Of a stretch of 46,985 bases of DNA, positions 9,606-19,165 are shown piece after piece (the stretch's first letter is position 1; each line of letters starts with the position of its first letter). The notes under the pieces are model-generated. The model was not told where the DNA came from. It made no database searches and worked only from the letters and a program-made list of their open reading frames with translations. This DNA comes from Gallionella sp. GTDB lineage: Bacteria; Pseudomonadota; Gammaproteobacteria; Burkholderiales; Gallionellaceae. The stretch is taken from contig JAHEDW010000013.1 of the NCBI GenBank assembly GCA_024641025.1, positions 1 to 46,985 on the forward strand, given 5' to 3'. The position numbers were made by a program, and so were the translations under genes.

Positions 9606-9753
9606 GAAATTCTCCAAAATTACATATGGTTGCATCAGTGTTTAATGATTTTCACATAGTTAACATGTCACGGCAAACTAATTAAAGTCGCGTTTACTCC
9701 AGGTTGGCCAATCAGTTCGTGATACACACTCTGTAGTGACATACAATCCAGCC

Positions 9754-10734
9754 ATGAACAATCGGCCTTTTATATCGCTTACCCCCGAAATTGTGCTGGA
9801 TGCGCTCGATAGCATCGGATTGTGCAGCGATGGCCGCCTTCTCGCGCTCAACAGTTATGAAAACCGTGTCTATCAGGTAGGCATGGATGACGGACCACCG
9901 TTGGTGGCCAAATTCTATCGTCCAGAAAGATGGACAAATGAAGCCATACTGGAAGAACATGCTTTCGTTGATTCATTGGTGGTTCAGGAAATTCCTGTCG
10001 TGCCAGCACTGAAAATCAGCGGCCGAACACTACATTTGTTTGATGGTTTTCGGTTTTCCGTATTCGCTAATCAGGGAGGGCGAGCGCCAGAACTGGATGA
10101 TTCCAGTACGCTGGAATGGCTGGGGAGATTTATCGGTCGCATTCATGCTGTCGGTGCTCAAGCGTCCTACTTCCATCGTCCAACGTTGAATATCGAAAGC
10201 TTCGGCGTGGAGCCGAGCAAGTACTTACTTGCACACGACTTCATACCTACCGAACTAGTCGACGTTTATCGTGGAGTGGTTAAACAGTCAATCGATGGCG
10301 TGCGGCTCTGCTTTGATCGTGCCGGTGACGTGAAGAAGTTGCGGATTCACTGTGACTGTCATCTTGGCAACGTGCTGTGGACTGGTGATGGCCCCCATTT
10401 CGTTGATTTCGATGATAGTCGCACGGGACCAGCGATTCAAGATCTTTGGATGCTGTTGTCCGGGGAGCGTTCTGACCAGACTCGGCAGCTTTCCGATTTG
10501 CTTGCCGGCTACGAGGATTTTTATGATTTCGAACCTCGCGAACTGTATCTGATCGAGGCGTTGCGTACATTACGATTGATCCATTATGCCGCTTGGGTCG
10601 CAAGACGTTGGAATGACCCCGCTTTTAAAGCTGCTTTTCCTTGGTTCAACACCCAGCATTACTGGCAGGATCGAATCCTGGAGCTACGCGAACAAATTGC
10701 ACTGATGGATGAACCGCCGTTGATGACGATGTAA
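9754..10734 (+). CDS. srkA: Stress response kinase SrkA (YihE/RdoA family)
   Basis: Ser/Thr kinase of the aminoglycoside-phosphotransferase-like fold; E. coli SrkA protects against Cpx- and MazF-linked stress. The catalytic loop reads HCDCHLGN, with Asp201 and Asn206 at the E. coli positions; Cys replaces the usual Gly of HGDCHxGN. The metal-binding motif VDFDDS follows at about 217-222. The ATG at 9754 gives 326 residues, against 328 in E. coli. An in-frame GTG lies six codons upstream; neither start has a strong ribosome binding site. In E. coli srkA precedes dsbA; here dsbB lies 4 kb away. Confidence 0.9.
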   Translation: MNNRPFISLTPEIVLDALDSIGLCSDGRLLALNSYENRVYQVGMDDGPPLVAKFYRPERWTNEAILEEHAFVDSLVVQEIPVVPALKISGRTLHLFDGFRFSVFANQGGRAPELDDSSTLEWLGRFIGRIHAVGAQASYFHRPTLNIESFGVEPSKYLLAHDFIPTELVDVYRGVVKQSIDGVRLCFDRAGDVKKLRIHCDCHLGNVLWTGDGPHFVDFDDSRTGPAIQDLWMLLSGERSDQTRQLSDLLAGYEDFYDFEPRELYLIEALRTLRLIHYAAWVARRWNDPAFKAAFPWFNTQHYWQDRILELREQIALMDEPPLMTM

Positions 10735-10777
10735 TCTTCCTCACCCAAATTCTGGCTTGAGTCATCAAAGGATCTAA

Positions 10778-10948
10778 ATGCATTCAGCAGCGATAAAGAT
10801 TTTATCTTCTCGTCATAAGGTGACCGAGATCATGTTCGCTCTGGTCGCTACAGTCGGCTCTTTCGCCAATGCGATCTTTGTCAAGTTGGCCCATATCAAA
10901 GGGGTAGGTGCAATTACTCTGTTGGCGTTTGTGTTTCTGGAAAAATAA
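10778..10948 (+). CDS. Small membrane ORF, 56 residues
   Basis: A well-placed AAAGGA lies seven bases before the ATG. The product has a polar, basic N-terminus (SSRHK), then a hydrophobic segment (IMFALVATVGSFANAIFV) and a second weaker one (GAITLLAFVFLEK). It follows srkA by 43 bases in the same direction and could be cotranscribed with it. I do not recognise the family. It could be a real small membrane protein or the remnant of a longer one; homologues are needed to decide. Confidence 0.5.
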   Translation: MHSAAIKILSSRHKVTEIMFALVATVGSFANAIFVKLAHIKGVGAITLLAFVFLEK

Positions 10949-10953
10949 TATCT

Positions 10954-10970
10954 CCGGAACAAATTTCCGG
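10954..10970 (+). terminator. Short hairpin after the 56-residue ORF
   Basis: CCGGAA (10954-10959) and TTCCGG (10965-10970) form a perfect six-base stem with a five-base loop, six bases after the stop codon. There is no T-run, so it is at best a weak terminator or RNA 3'-end stabiliser. Confidence 0.3.
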
Positions 10971-11048
10971 GTCGATACTGGCATTGACCGGCGTGCAAAT
11001 GATCAGCATGAAGCAAAAGGAGTGGATACAGTCTGGTGGTTATTGATT

Positions 11049-14000
11049 TTATTCATTCTTTACTCTGAACCATGCTGCGTAGAGTGCCGGCAAGAACAAG
11101 CATGTGAGAAGAGTGGCGACGACTAACCCACCCATGATTGAAACTGCCATTGGTCCCCAGAACACCTGTCGAGTGAGGGGAATCATCGCGAGTATGGCAG
11201 CAGAAGCAGTAAGTACAATCGGGCGGAAGCGCCGCACAGTGGAACCGACAATAGCCTGCCACTGAGTTTTGCCATCTGCCTCATCCTGACGTATCTGGTC
11301 CACCAATATCACTGCGTTTCGCATAATCATTCCTGCCAGGGCGATGAAACCGAGATTGGCAACAAAGCCGAACGGCACGCTGAATATCAACAATGCCATT
11401 GTTACGCCGATTAAACCGAGCGGTGCCGTTAGGAATACGATGACGGTGCGGCTGATACTTTGCAACTGAATCATCAGTAGCGTTATTACGCCCACGAACA
11501 TTAATGGCATGACTTTCATGATGGCAGTTTGACTTTTTGCAGATTCCTCGATGCTTCCACCCATCTCTATGCGATAACCGATAGGAAGTTTTGAACGCAG
11601 CTCATTCAATTGTGTGTCGAGTTGCATGGAGACAGTCGCGGGTTGTGTTTCATCCGACATGTCGGCGCGTACAGTCATCGTAGGTAGGCGATTCCGCCGC
11701 CAAATCAGGCCCTCCTCCAATATCGGAACCAGTTTGGCGACTTGTGAAAGCTGCACATGATTACCTCCTGAAAGCGGAATATCCAATCCTGACAAGTGAT
11801 CCAAGGAACGCGACTCGTGGTTGTTGCCGCGCCATACCACGTCAATCAACTGGTTGCCTTCGCGGTATTGTGTTATTGCTGTACCGTTCAACCAGCCTTG
11901 CAGCGCCTGTGATACTTCCTGGCTGGAAGTGCCTAATTTGCGTGCTCGATCCTGGTTGACTTCGACGCGGATACTTTTGATCTTTTCGTTCCAGTCGAAA
12001 TTAATATTATGCAGATGTGCATTGGTGCGCATCAAGGTTGCAACTTGCTCGGAGATCTTGCGTAATTGGGCGATGTCCTCTCCCATCACTCGGAACTGCA
12101 CCGGATAGCCGACCGGAGGTCCGTTCTCAAGTCGTGCCACGCGTACACGCAGGTGCGAATAATCCCCATCTAGTGCGGAAAATTTAGCTTCGAGGCGCTG
12201 CTTGATGTCCTCTCGCTCTTTAAGCCCTTTACTAACGATAGCGAATTGGGCGAAGTTGTCGGCAAACAATTGCTGGTCCAGAGACAGAAAGAATCGTGGG
12301 GCACCATTTCCGACATACGATGAAAAATAAGCAATGTCAGAGTCGTCCTTGAGAAACTTCTCGATGCGCTCGACTTCACTCTTGGTTGCCTTGAGTGACG
12401 CACCTTGTGGGAGCCATACTTCCACCATGAGTTCAAGCCGGCTTGCGGCTGGAAAAAATTGTTTCTGTACGCCCATTCCGAATGCTAGGATGGAAAGCAT
12501 GAAGATCAGAATTGTTGCGAGAATTACTTTCCAACGGTTGCGCAAACACCATTCTACAACTGCACGCAGACGGCGATAGAACGGTGTGTCATATACATCC
12601 TTGCCGTGCCGTTGTGCCTTCGCGATAAGCCTTGCAGGATCGAGCAGCTTGTAACCAAGGTAGGGTGTGAACACAACAGCGACGATCCATGATACTAATA
12701 AAGCTGTAGTGACCACCGCGAAGATCGAGAATGTATACTCACTGGCCGCAGACTTGGAGAAACCTACCGGCGTAAACGCAGCTGCCGTGATCAGGGTGCC
12801 GGTAAGCATGGGGAAGGCTGTCGAAGTGTAGGCAAACGTGGCGGCCTTGAAACGGTCCCATCCTTGCTCCATTTTTACCACCATCATCTCCACAGCGATG
12901 ATTGCATCATCCACTAGAAGTCCGAGTGCGATCACTAGTGCGCCCAAGGAGATACGCTGCAGGTCTATGCCGAATATCTTCATCATAAAGAAAGTGATCG
13001 CTAATACTAGCGGAATGGAAAGTGCCACCACGGTGCCGGTGCGCCAACCAAGGCTCAAGAATGAAACTGTTAGCACGATCAGGATAGCTTCGGATAGCGA
13101 GCGCTCGAAAAGTGTGATCGAACCCTTGACCACTTCTGGTTGATTGGCAACGACATGAACTTCGACACCAACGGGAAGCTCGGAAGATATTATTTTCATA
13201 GCCTGCTCAAGGTTTTTCCCGAGATTGATCACGTTACCGCCCCTGTCCATGATCACGCCTATGCCAATCGCAGGTTGTCCTCCGACACGCATCAGCGGGC
13301 TAGGAGGATCGGCCAAGGCGCGGTTTACTTTGGCGATATCGCCCAGGCGGAAATGATGTTCGTTGACCAAGAGGTCGGCATTACGTATTGATTCGACACT
13401 CTCGAAAGCGCCGCTTACACGCATGCGGATACGGTCGCTATCTGTTTCGACAAACCCGGCTGGATTGACTGTATTCTGCTTTTGAAGTGCTTCGGCTACT
13501 TGGTGCGGGGTGATGCCCAACCTCGCCAGGCGACTGGGAGAGACATCGATATAGATCTTCTCATCCTGAACGCCGATCAGTTCGACGCGTTTCACATCCG
13601 GCACGCGCTTCAGGTCCAATGCGACACGATCTGCATAATGGCGCAGCGCGCTCAGATCGAAACCATCCCCGGTCAACGCGAAGATGTTGACCTGCACGTC
13701 TCCGAATTCATCATTAGGAAATGGGCCTTGTACACCAGGCGGAAGGGTGTGGCGAATGTCGTCCAGCTTTTTTCGTACCTGCCGCCAGGCTTCAGGAACT
13801 TCAGGTTTAGGTGTGTAATCCTTAAGAATAACGAACACCAACGATTCACCTGGTTTGGATGCCGACCGCAGCACATCTACCCACGGTGTTTCCTGAAGTT
13901 TCTTTTCGATTCGTTCGGTTAGTTCTTGCTCGACATCTTGAGCAGCAGCGCCTGGCCAAAGCGTTCGCACCACCATCACTTTGAAAGTGAAATCAGGGTC

Positions 14001-14117
14001 TTCAGCGCGACCGAGTTTGAAATACGAAATAACTCCCGCAACCATAAGAACGATGATCAAGTAAAGTACCATTTGCTGGTGCGTCAGCGACCATGACGAC
14101 AGATTAGGTCCCTTCAT
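11049..14117 (-). CDS. RND efflux transporter permease (AcrB/MexF-like HAE1 family)
   Basis: Inner-membrane proton-driven exporter of 1022 residues. It has the N-terminal helix, two large periplasmic loops, and two groups of membrane helices. The proton-relay motif in helix 4 is intact: GLLVDDAIIAVE with Asp403-Asp404, equivalent to AcrB Asp407-Asp408. Length fits the family. The start overlaps the adaptor gene stop by four bases (ATGA), so the pair is translationally coupled. Hydrophobic drugs, solvents or fatty acids are the usual substrates; motifs for heavy-metal (HME) transport are not evident. No outer-membrane factor or regulator gene is adjacent. Confidence 0.93.
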   Translation of the reverse strand: MKGPNLSSWSLTHQQMVLYLIIVLMVAGVISYFKLGRAEDPDFTFKVMVVRTLWPGAAAQDVEQELTERIEKKLQETPWVDVLRSASKPGESLVFVILKDYTPKPEVPEAWRQVRKKLDDIRHTLPPGVQGPFPNDEFGDVQVNIFALTGDGFDLSALRHYADRVALDLKRVPDVKRVELIGVQDEKIYIDVSPSRLARLGITPHQVAEALQKQNTVNPAGFVETDSDRIRMRVSGAFESVESIRNADLLVNEHHFRLGDIAKVNRALADPPSPLMRVGGQPAIGIGVIMDRGGNVINLGKNLEQAMKIISSELPVGVEVHVVANQPEVVKGSITLFERSLSEAILIVLTVSFLSLGWRTGTVVALSIPLVLAITFFMMKIFGIDLQRISLGALVIALGLLVDDAIIAVEMMVVKMEQGWDRFKAATFAYTSTAFPMLTGTLITAAAFTPVGFSKSAASEYTFSIFAVVTTALLVSWIVAVVFTPYLGYKLLDPARLIAKAQRHGKDVYDTPFYRRLRAVVEWCLRNRWKVILATILIFMLSILAFGMGVQKQFFPAASRLELMVEVWLPQGASLKATKSEVERIEKFLKDDSDIAYFSSYVGNGAPRFFLSLDQQLFADNFAQFAIVSKGLKEREDIKQRLEAKFSALDGDYSHLRVRVARLENGPPVGYPVQFRVMGEDIAQLRKISEQVATLMRTNAHLHNINFDWNEKIKSIRVEVNQDRARKLGTSSQEVSQALQGWLNGTAITQYREGNQLIDVVWRGNNHESRSLDHLSGLDIPLSGGNHVQLSQVAKLVPILEEGLIWRRNRLPTMTVRADMSDETQPATVSMQLDTQLNELRSKLPIGYRIEMGGSIEESAKSQTAIMKVMPLMFVGVITLLMIQLQSISRTVIVFLTAPLGLIGVTMALLIFSVPFGFVANLGFIALAGMIMRNAVILVDQIRQDEADGKTQWQAIVGSTVRRFRPIVLTASAAILAMIPLTRQVFWGPMAVSIMGGLVVATLLTCLFLPALYAAWFRVKNE

Positions 14118-15178
14118 TGCGGACTACCGTCAGCGAAATTACCTTCGATGACATGTATCTTTTCACCTTGGTTTAACTTGTGGACACCTGAACTGACGAT
14201 ACGCTCACCTGGCAAAAGGCCGCTGGCGATTAACGCTCCGTTGTCGCGATAGGCTGTGATCTGCACCGGGCGCAAATTGACGCTGTTGTTATCAGCCACG
14301 ACCCACACGGCGGCCTTGTCCCCTTGCTGAAAGATTGCGGAGATAGGTACGATCAGTCGACCTCGCACGTCGTTATTAATAAAACGTACTTGTGCGGTCA
14401 TTCCCAATGCTAAATGATCATTGCCGCTCAATTTGACACGTGCTGCATAGGTGCGACTTCCTGGATCCGCAGCAGCTGCCAGTTCTCGCAAGCGACCCTT
14501 GAGTTGGGCTGCTTCATTTTCAGCAGCCCATAATGTTATAGAAGCTGGTGCACCGACCTTCAGGCCGGCGAGTTTTGTCTCTGGTATGTCGATTGCAACT
14601 TCACGCGGGCCGTCATGTGCCAGTCTTAACACTGGTTGACCTGAGCTGACCACTTGTCCGATATCGGCTAACGCTGCAACGATCACGCCAGCATGATCGG
14701 CTCGCAATGATGTGTATTCTATTTGGTTGCGGGCTAACCCAGCCTGGGCAGCGGCGACCTTGAGGGCGGCTTCCTTTGCATCCAGCGCTGATTGACTGAC
14801 GAACCTCTTTTCGAGCAACTCGCGGTAGCGTTTTACCTCTTCCTCGGCCAATTTGTGTTGGGCTTGTGCCGAGCTTGCCTGCAAGCTGGCATCTTCCGGG
14901 TCAAGCCGCATCAGAATTTGCCCTGATTGAACGCGTTCACCAGCATCCACCAGTCGCTCAATGATTTTTCCTCCTATACGGAAACCTAATTGTGATTCAT
15001 GGCGCGCACGGATTTCGCCGCTGTAAAAATTTTTATTTTCGGATAAGTCAAATCCAACCAACTGAGTTAACGCAGATTGAACGGTATTGCCAGGCTCACT
15101 TGCGATTTCAGTGGCAGACTGCTTACTGCAACCGCTTAGGATGATCACCGCGACGATTAGTAGGACTCTTGAAATCAT
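14114..15178 (-). CDS. RND periplasmic adaptor (membrane fusion protein) lipoprotein
   Basis: Adaptor of 354 residues that joins the RND pump to an outer-membrane channel. The lipobox ILSGC ends at about residue 17, so it is lipid-anchored. The order is beta-barrel/lipoyl half (about 60-100), a helical hairpin with ESQLGFRIGGKI before it, the second lipoyl half (SLRADHAGVIVAALADIGQVV), beta-barrel and membrane-proximal domains. It is the first gene of a two-gene operon with the permease. The ribosome binding site is poor, which is unusual next to such a strong promoter. Confidence 0.93.
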   Translation of the reverse strand: MISRVLLIVAVIILSGCSKQSATEIASEPGNTVQSALTQLVGFDLSENKNFYSGEIRARHESQLGFRIGGKIIERLVDAGERVQSGQILMRLDPEDASLQASSAQAQHKLAEEEVKRYRELLEKRFVSQSALDAKEAALKVAAAQAGLARNQIEYTSLRADHAGVIVAALADIGQVVSSGQPVLRLAHDGPREVAIDIPETKLAGLKVGAPASITLWAAENEAAQLKGRLRELAAAADPGSRTYAARVKLSGNDHLALGMTAQVRFINNDVRGRLIVPISAIFQQGDKAAVWVVADNNSVNLRPVQITAYRDNGALIASGLLPGERIVSSGVHKLNQGEKIHVIEGNFADGSPQ

Positions 15179-15208
15179 TTGTATATGGACAATCTGAAAG
15201 AAAATTTA

Positions 15209-15237
15209 AATATAGGTACAGGCTATATAACTGTCAA
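15209..15237 (-). promoter_or_regulatory. Near-consensus sigma-70 promoter of the RND operon
   Basis: On the minus strand TTGACA (15237-15232), a 17-base spacer and TATATT (15214-15209) lie just upstream of the adaptor ATG, leaving a leader of about 25 bases. A pump with a promoter this close to consensus is either strongly constitutive or held by a repressor. No repressor gene lies nearby. Confidence 0.75.
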
Positions 15238-15398
15238 CTTTTGAAAGAAATCTACTAAACAAGGATTTGCTTGGATGGAGTTAAACGGCCGGTTGATTTG
15301 TTGTTTATTTTGACGATATTGATTGTAAAAAATGCCGGAAGAACGACCATGCACACATGTCTATTCAGAATAAATATGGTGCTAAGGGGAGTGAATGA

Positions 15399-16763
15399 TT
15401 AGCGTATCCATACTGTCTTGGCATTTACGAATTCATGTATCCCAAGCTTGGACAATTCCCTTCCATAGCCCGAATTCTTAATTCCGCCAAAGGGCAAGCG
15501 CGGGTCAGATTTGACAATGCCGTTAATGAAAGTACAGCCTGCTTGGATACCCGACGCCAATTGTTCTGCATGCGCCGTGTCTTTGCTCCAGATAGACGAA
15601 CCGAGCCCGAAAATTGTTTCATTGGCGATATGCAGTGCATCTTCCTCACCTTGGACGCGGATAATGATGGCCACTGGCCCGAACAACTCCTCGTGAAAGG
15701 CACGGGTCTTATTAGTTACGTGGTCTAGGATTGAAGGTTGATAGAAAAATCCATCCCGCTCCACGGGCTTGCATCCTGTCACTGGTATTGCGCCCTTTGA
15801 GATCGAATCGGACACTTGTTCATGCAAAGTCTCGCGCAAGTCGAGGCGTGCGAGCGGGCCGATCTGTGTGGCATCATCCATCGGATCGCCAATCCTGAGT
15901 GAATCAACTTTAATCTTGAACTGACGCAGGAATTCTTCAGCAATTTGCGGGACAACGATAAAGCGCTTGGCCGCAATGCACGATTGTCCGCAATTTAGGA
16001 AGCGTGATGTTACTGCCATTTCCACGGTGAGTTCAATGTCGGCATCGTGCAGCACGATGAATGGGTCGGAACCGCCCAGTTCCAGCACGCACTTCTTGAG
16101 ATGCTGTCCTGCACACGCTGCAACTTTACGTCCGGCCGATTCGGATCCGGTGAGCGTGATCGCATGAACATTCCGGCTGGCGATTACATCGGCTACTTGC
16201 CCGGCGTCGATCATCAACGTCGTGAACAATCCTTCAAGCGACTTGCTGTCACGAAAGATATCTTCAATTGCAAGCGCGCACTGTGGTACGTTTGAAGCGT
16301 GTTTGAGTACCAGACTGTTGCCAGCCATCAGGGCCGGAGCGGCGGCACGAAAAACTTGCCAGAAAGGGAAGTTCCAGGGCATCACGGCAAGTAGCACGCC
16401 CAGCGGGTAGTAGGCGACATAACTTTTACCAGCATCAGATTCCGTCAGATCTGCACGAAGGAAGTCTTCCCCGTGCTGTGCATAGAATTCGCAAACGGCG
16501 GCGCACTTTTCGACTTCGGCGCGGGCTTCACGCAACAGCTTGCCCATTTCTTGCGTGATCAGGGTTGCGAATCGGTCACGTTGTGAGCGCAACCGCTTCG
16601 CAACTTCGTGCAGCACTTCGGCGCGCAGGGGATAAGGGGTCTTTGCCCATTCTTTCTGTGCAGCATGTGCCTTTTCAAGGGCTAGTTTCAGGCGGCCGTC
16701 ACCCCAATTATCATAGGTATGAATAAGAGAGTTGGTAGTCGGATTTAAGCTTACTAAGGTCAT
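15399..16763 (-). CDS. sad: NAD(P)-dependent succinate-semialdehyde dehydrogenase (Sad/YneI-like)
   Basis: Aldehyde dehydrogenase superfamily enzyme of 454 residues; the closest recognised relatives are the Sad-type succinate semialdehyde dehydrogenases. Catalytic residues are in place: Asn131 in [10 protein letters not shown], Glu228 in LELGGSDP, and Cys262 in [19 protein letters not shown] and [14 protein letters not shown] complete the signature. The aldehyde specificity is inferred from overall similarity and could be another small semialdehyde. It lies 40 bases downstream of the thioredoxin-like gene, probably in the same operon. Confidence 0.88.
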   Translation of the reverse strand: MTLVSLNPTTNSLIHTYDNWGDGRLKLALEKAHAAQKEWAKTPYPLRAEVLHEVAKRLRSQRDRFATLITQEMGKLLREARAEVEKCAAVCEFYAQHGEDFLRADLTESDAGKSYVAYYPLGVLLAVMPWNFPFWQVFRAAAPALMAGNSLVLKHASNVPQCALAIEDIFRDSKSLEGLFTTLMIDAGQVADVIASRNVHAITLTGSESAGRKVAACAGQHLKKCVLELGGSDPFIVLHDADIELTVEMAVTSRFLNCGQSCIAAKRFIVVPQIAEEFLRQFKIKVDSLRIGDPMDDATQIGPLARLDLRETLHEQVSDSISKGAIPVTGCKPVERDGFFYQPSILDHVTNKTRAFHEELFGPVAIIIRVQGEEDALHIANETIFGLGSSIWSKDTAHAEQLASGIQAGCTFINGIVKSDPRLPFGGIKNSGYGRELSKLGIHEFVNAKTVWIR

Positions 16764-16803
16764 AGGGTTTGTCCGGATAAGTGTGTTGGGAATCCCTGCG
16801 AGC

Positions 16804-17322
16804 TTAGCCTGCTATATCGGACAGCCACAACCTGAATCGCAAGCCTAGGGCAGTTGTATAGCCTACTTCGACAAACCGTATCTGTCCATCCGAGCCAATG
16901 ATAAAGCTTGCAGGTACGGCGTGAACACCCCATGCAGAAGCGATGAGGCCATCAGGGTCGTTCAAAACCCGGAATTGCAGGCCTTGTTCGGCGAGATGCG
17001 TGGCGACTTTGGCGTCGCTGCCGCTTTGCATTGCCACGGTGATGGTATTCGGGTGATCCTGAGCAATTGCATTAATGGAATCTTGCTCGGCACTGCAAAT
17101 TGGACACCAGGTTGCCCAGAAATGCACCAGCAAGGGTTCCTCAAGCCGTGCGGGTAGAATGAATGTACTGCCGTCGAGAAGCTCGCCATGCAGCGTGGGT
17201 GCGGTGCCGCTTATCATGTCTCGCTGCTGCCAAGCTCGAATGCCAGCGATGACCGCGATGATCAACAGTAGGTTGATGGCACGCTTGCGCCAGATTCTTC
17301 GCGAAGGGATGTGCTCTACCAA
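16804..17322 (-). CDS. Membrane-anchored thioredoxin-like protein (TlpA/ScsD type)
   Basis: Periplasmic thiol-disulfide oxidoreductase of 172 residues. A basic N-terminus and single membrane helix (about residues 15-32) anchor a thioredoxin fold. The active site is WCPIC (Cys73, Cys76) and the cis-proline loop is AVPASF. CPIC rather than CGPC, together with the N-terminal anchor, resembles ScsD and the TlpA/CcmG branch. It might serve haem-binding cysteines of cytochromes c or stress-damaged proteins. The gene begins two bases after the GST gene stop, indicating cotranscription. Confidence 0.87.
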   Translation of the reverse strand: MVEHIPSRRIWRKRAINLLLIIAVIAGIRAWQQRDMISGTAPTLHGELLDGSTFILPARLEEPLLVHFWATWCPICSAEQDSINAIAQDHPNTITVAMQSGSDAKVATHLAEQGLQFRVLNDPDGLIASAWGVHAVPASFIIGSDGQIRFVEVGYTTALGLRFRLWLSDIAG

Positions 17323-17324
17323 TG

Positions 17325-17933
17325 CTAGTCCACGAGAGAAGTGCGAACGCTGGAACGTTCGCTGATGTGTTTAAACCATTCGGCCAGAAAAGGGTGGGCT
17401 TCACGCCACTCACGTTCTGGTTGTCGCAGATCTAAATATATCAGTGCGCTCACCAGTGCCAGGTCGGCCAGTGTGATTGAAGTACCCTCACACCATTTAT
17501 TGCTGCCGAGTTGTTCTGATGCAAATGAAATTGCGTGGGTTATAGCCTCATTATGGCGAGTGATATTTCCAGCCTCCTGCTTTTCTTCTGGTCGGATCCG
17601 TTCGGTGCGGACTACAACAGCCGAATCCATGATGCCATCAGCCAGAGCTTCCCAGCGTTTGACGCGCATACGTGAAAGTATGTTGGTACGCGGTATAAGG
17701 ATCGGGAAATCGTTCAGCGTGTCTGCGTATTCAGCGATCACCGGTGAATCGTAAACGCAGGTTTCATCATTTAGGATCAATGCGGGTATGCGACCGAGAG
17801 GATTGAGCCGTGCAGCTAGGCTGCCAGGTTCGCGCGGCGCATCGACAAGATATTCGTGGGGAATTTGCTTTTCCAGTAGGACCAGTCGCGCTTTTCGGGT
17901 ATATGGGCTGGTATTGGTGCCAAGCAGTTTCAT
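17325..17933 (-). CDS. yibF: Glutathione S-transferase family protein (YibF-like)
   Basis: Cytosolic GST-fold protein of 202 residues, the same length as E. coli YibF. The N-terminal thioredoxin-like domain has the glutathione-site sequences TSPYTRKAR (Ser9 region) and DSPVIAEY. The all-helical C-terminal domain spans about 85-200. YibF-like proteins have little measured transferase activity, so the substrate is open. It is the first gene of the GST / thioredoxin / dehydrogenase cluster, which together suggests handling of electrophiles or aldehydes; that grouping is inferred. Confidence 0.87.
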   Translation of the reverse strand: MKLLGTNTSPYTRKARLVLLEKQIPHEYLVDAPREPGSLAARLNPLGRIPALILNDETCVYDSPVIAEYADTLNDFPILIPRTNILSRMRVKRWEALADGIMDSAVVVRTERIRPEEKQEAGNITRHNEAITHAISFASEQLGSNKWCEGTSITLADLALVSALIYLDLRQPEREWREAHPFLAEWFKHISERSSVRTSLVD

Positions 17934-18389
17934 TGTGTTCTCCTTGATCGATATACCTGTCTGAAGTCAGTTTTCGAAAGCGTGGATATCAGGATATTGC
18001 ACACGTATTATAGCCATCATCTCTGATGCCAACCTTGACGATTTGTTCATGTATTGCCTGACATTAAAGCGGGAGTTTGTGACTTGAGCCAGTCGAGATA
18101 TCCTGCACATTTGATTTTTCAACTCTATAAGACAAACTCTGAGGATGAAATTCGCCTATGTCCTATGAATAATTTAGAAGACTGCCGATTTTCCCCTAAG
18201 GGGCGCGAGGTCATAATTAAACTGGTTTGGTGGGTGCGTTACTCAAAAACACCTTAAGATGTTTATACTAGAAGTAGTTCGTTATACTTTGTAAGTTTGA
18301 TCAGAATATCATATGGTTGAGATGAACTATTGTATGTGTCATCCCTCATAGTCAAAGTAAAGGAAATAAATACAACAGGAGGAAAGAAA
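17934..18389. other. Intergenic stretch, divergent promoters presumed
   Basis: No convincing gene. The right third is AT-rich, with two TATACT -10-like hexamers (near 18264 and 18283) that could serve the secreted-protein gene at 18390. A single CTTAAG at 18253-18258 has no partner hexamer, so it is not counted with the duplicated boxes found further on. Confidence 0.4.
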
Positions 18390-19067
18390 ATGCGCAAACT
18401 ACTTATAGTGTTGTCGATCTTGCTTTTCCCAGTAAACTCTGCTTACGCAGAGGTAAGTGTCGGCATAGGCATCAGTGTTCCAGGCATTAGTATCGGAATC
18501 AATATGCCTGCATACCCTAGGTTTGTTCAGGTGCCGGGCTATCCCGTTTATTATGATTCCCGAGTTGATAATAATTACTTTTTTTATGATGGTGTGTACT
18601 GGGTCTTACAGGGAGATAACTGGTACATGAGCAGTTGGTACAACGGGCCGTGGCAATTGGTGGCACCCGAATATGTTCCGGTATATATATTGCGCATTCC
18701 AGTGCGTTACTATCGCAGACCTCCACCATACTTTCGTGGATGGCGTGCAGACGCACCACCACGGTGGGGTGATCATTGGGGACGAGAATGGGAACAGAAT
18801 CGAAGAGGATGGGATCGCTCGGAACGTCCTCCTCCTCCCCCCGCACCTTTGCCATCCTACCAGCGAAGGTTTTACGGTGACAGCTATCCTCATCCTGAAG
18901 TGCAACCTTCGATTCGATCCAAGAAATATCGTTACGAGCCACGCGAACCTGTGACGAAGCAATATTATCAGCAGAATCGCATACAGACAGAACAACGTAG
19001 CAGGGAGCGTGAGCATAACAGGGAGCGGGAATATAAGCGCGAAGAGCGAGGTCAGGATCGCCGGTAA
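18390..19067 (+). CDS. Secreted Tyr/Arg/Pro-rich protein
   Basis: Exported protein of 225 residues from the ATG at 18390, chosen because AGGAGGAAAG lies directly before it and a clean signal peptide follows (ending NSAYA). An upstream in-frame ATG at 18330 would spoil the signal. The mature part begins with a Gly/Ile/Val-rich beta segment (VSVGIGISVPGISIG). An aromatic Tyr/Trp-rich middle follows (FFYDGVYWVLQGDNWYMSSW), then a Pro/Arg stretch. The very charged tail carries Arg-Glu repeats (RSREREHNREREYKREER). I do not recognise a characterised family. The beta-aromatic core suggests an envelope-associated protein. Confidence 0.75.
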   Translation: MRKLLIVLSILLFPVNSAYAEVSVGIGISVPGISIGINMPAYPRFVQVPGYPVYYDSRVDNNYFFYDGVYWVLQGDNWYMSSWYNGPWQLVAPEYVPVYILRIPVRYYRRPPPYFRGWRADAPPRWGDHWGREWEQNRRGWDRSERPPPPPAPLPSYQRRFYGDSYPHPEVQPSIRSKKYRYEPREPVTKQYYQQNRIQTEQRSREREHNREREYKREERGQDRR

Positions 19068-19165
19068 GTATAGAAGTTGGTCTTACAGCAATGAAGGTAT
19101 CGTAGTCTAAAAATATTGTCGGGCTTAATAGCTTCAACGATATTGAAATTGACTACGGTACTTTT

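Noticed and set aside
18054-18257. 67-codon open frame upstream of the secreted protein
   Set aside because: No ribosome binding site, no signal or family features, unremarkable composition.
18253-18258. Single CTTAAG upstream of the secreted-protein gene (also one at 24628-24633)
   Set aside because: No second hexamer at five-base spacing and no -10 at the ten-base distance; not counted as a PmrA/QseB-type box.
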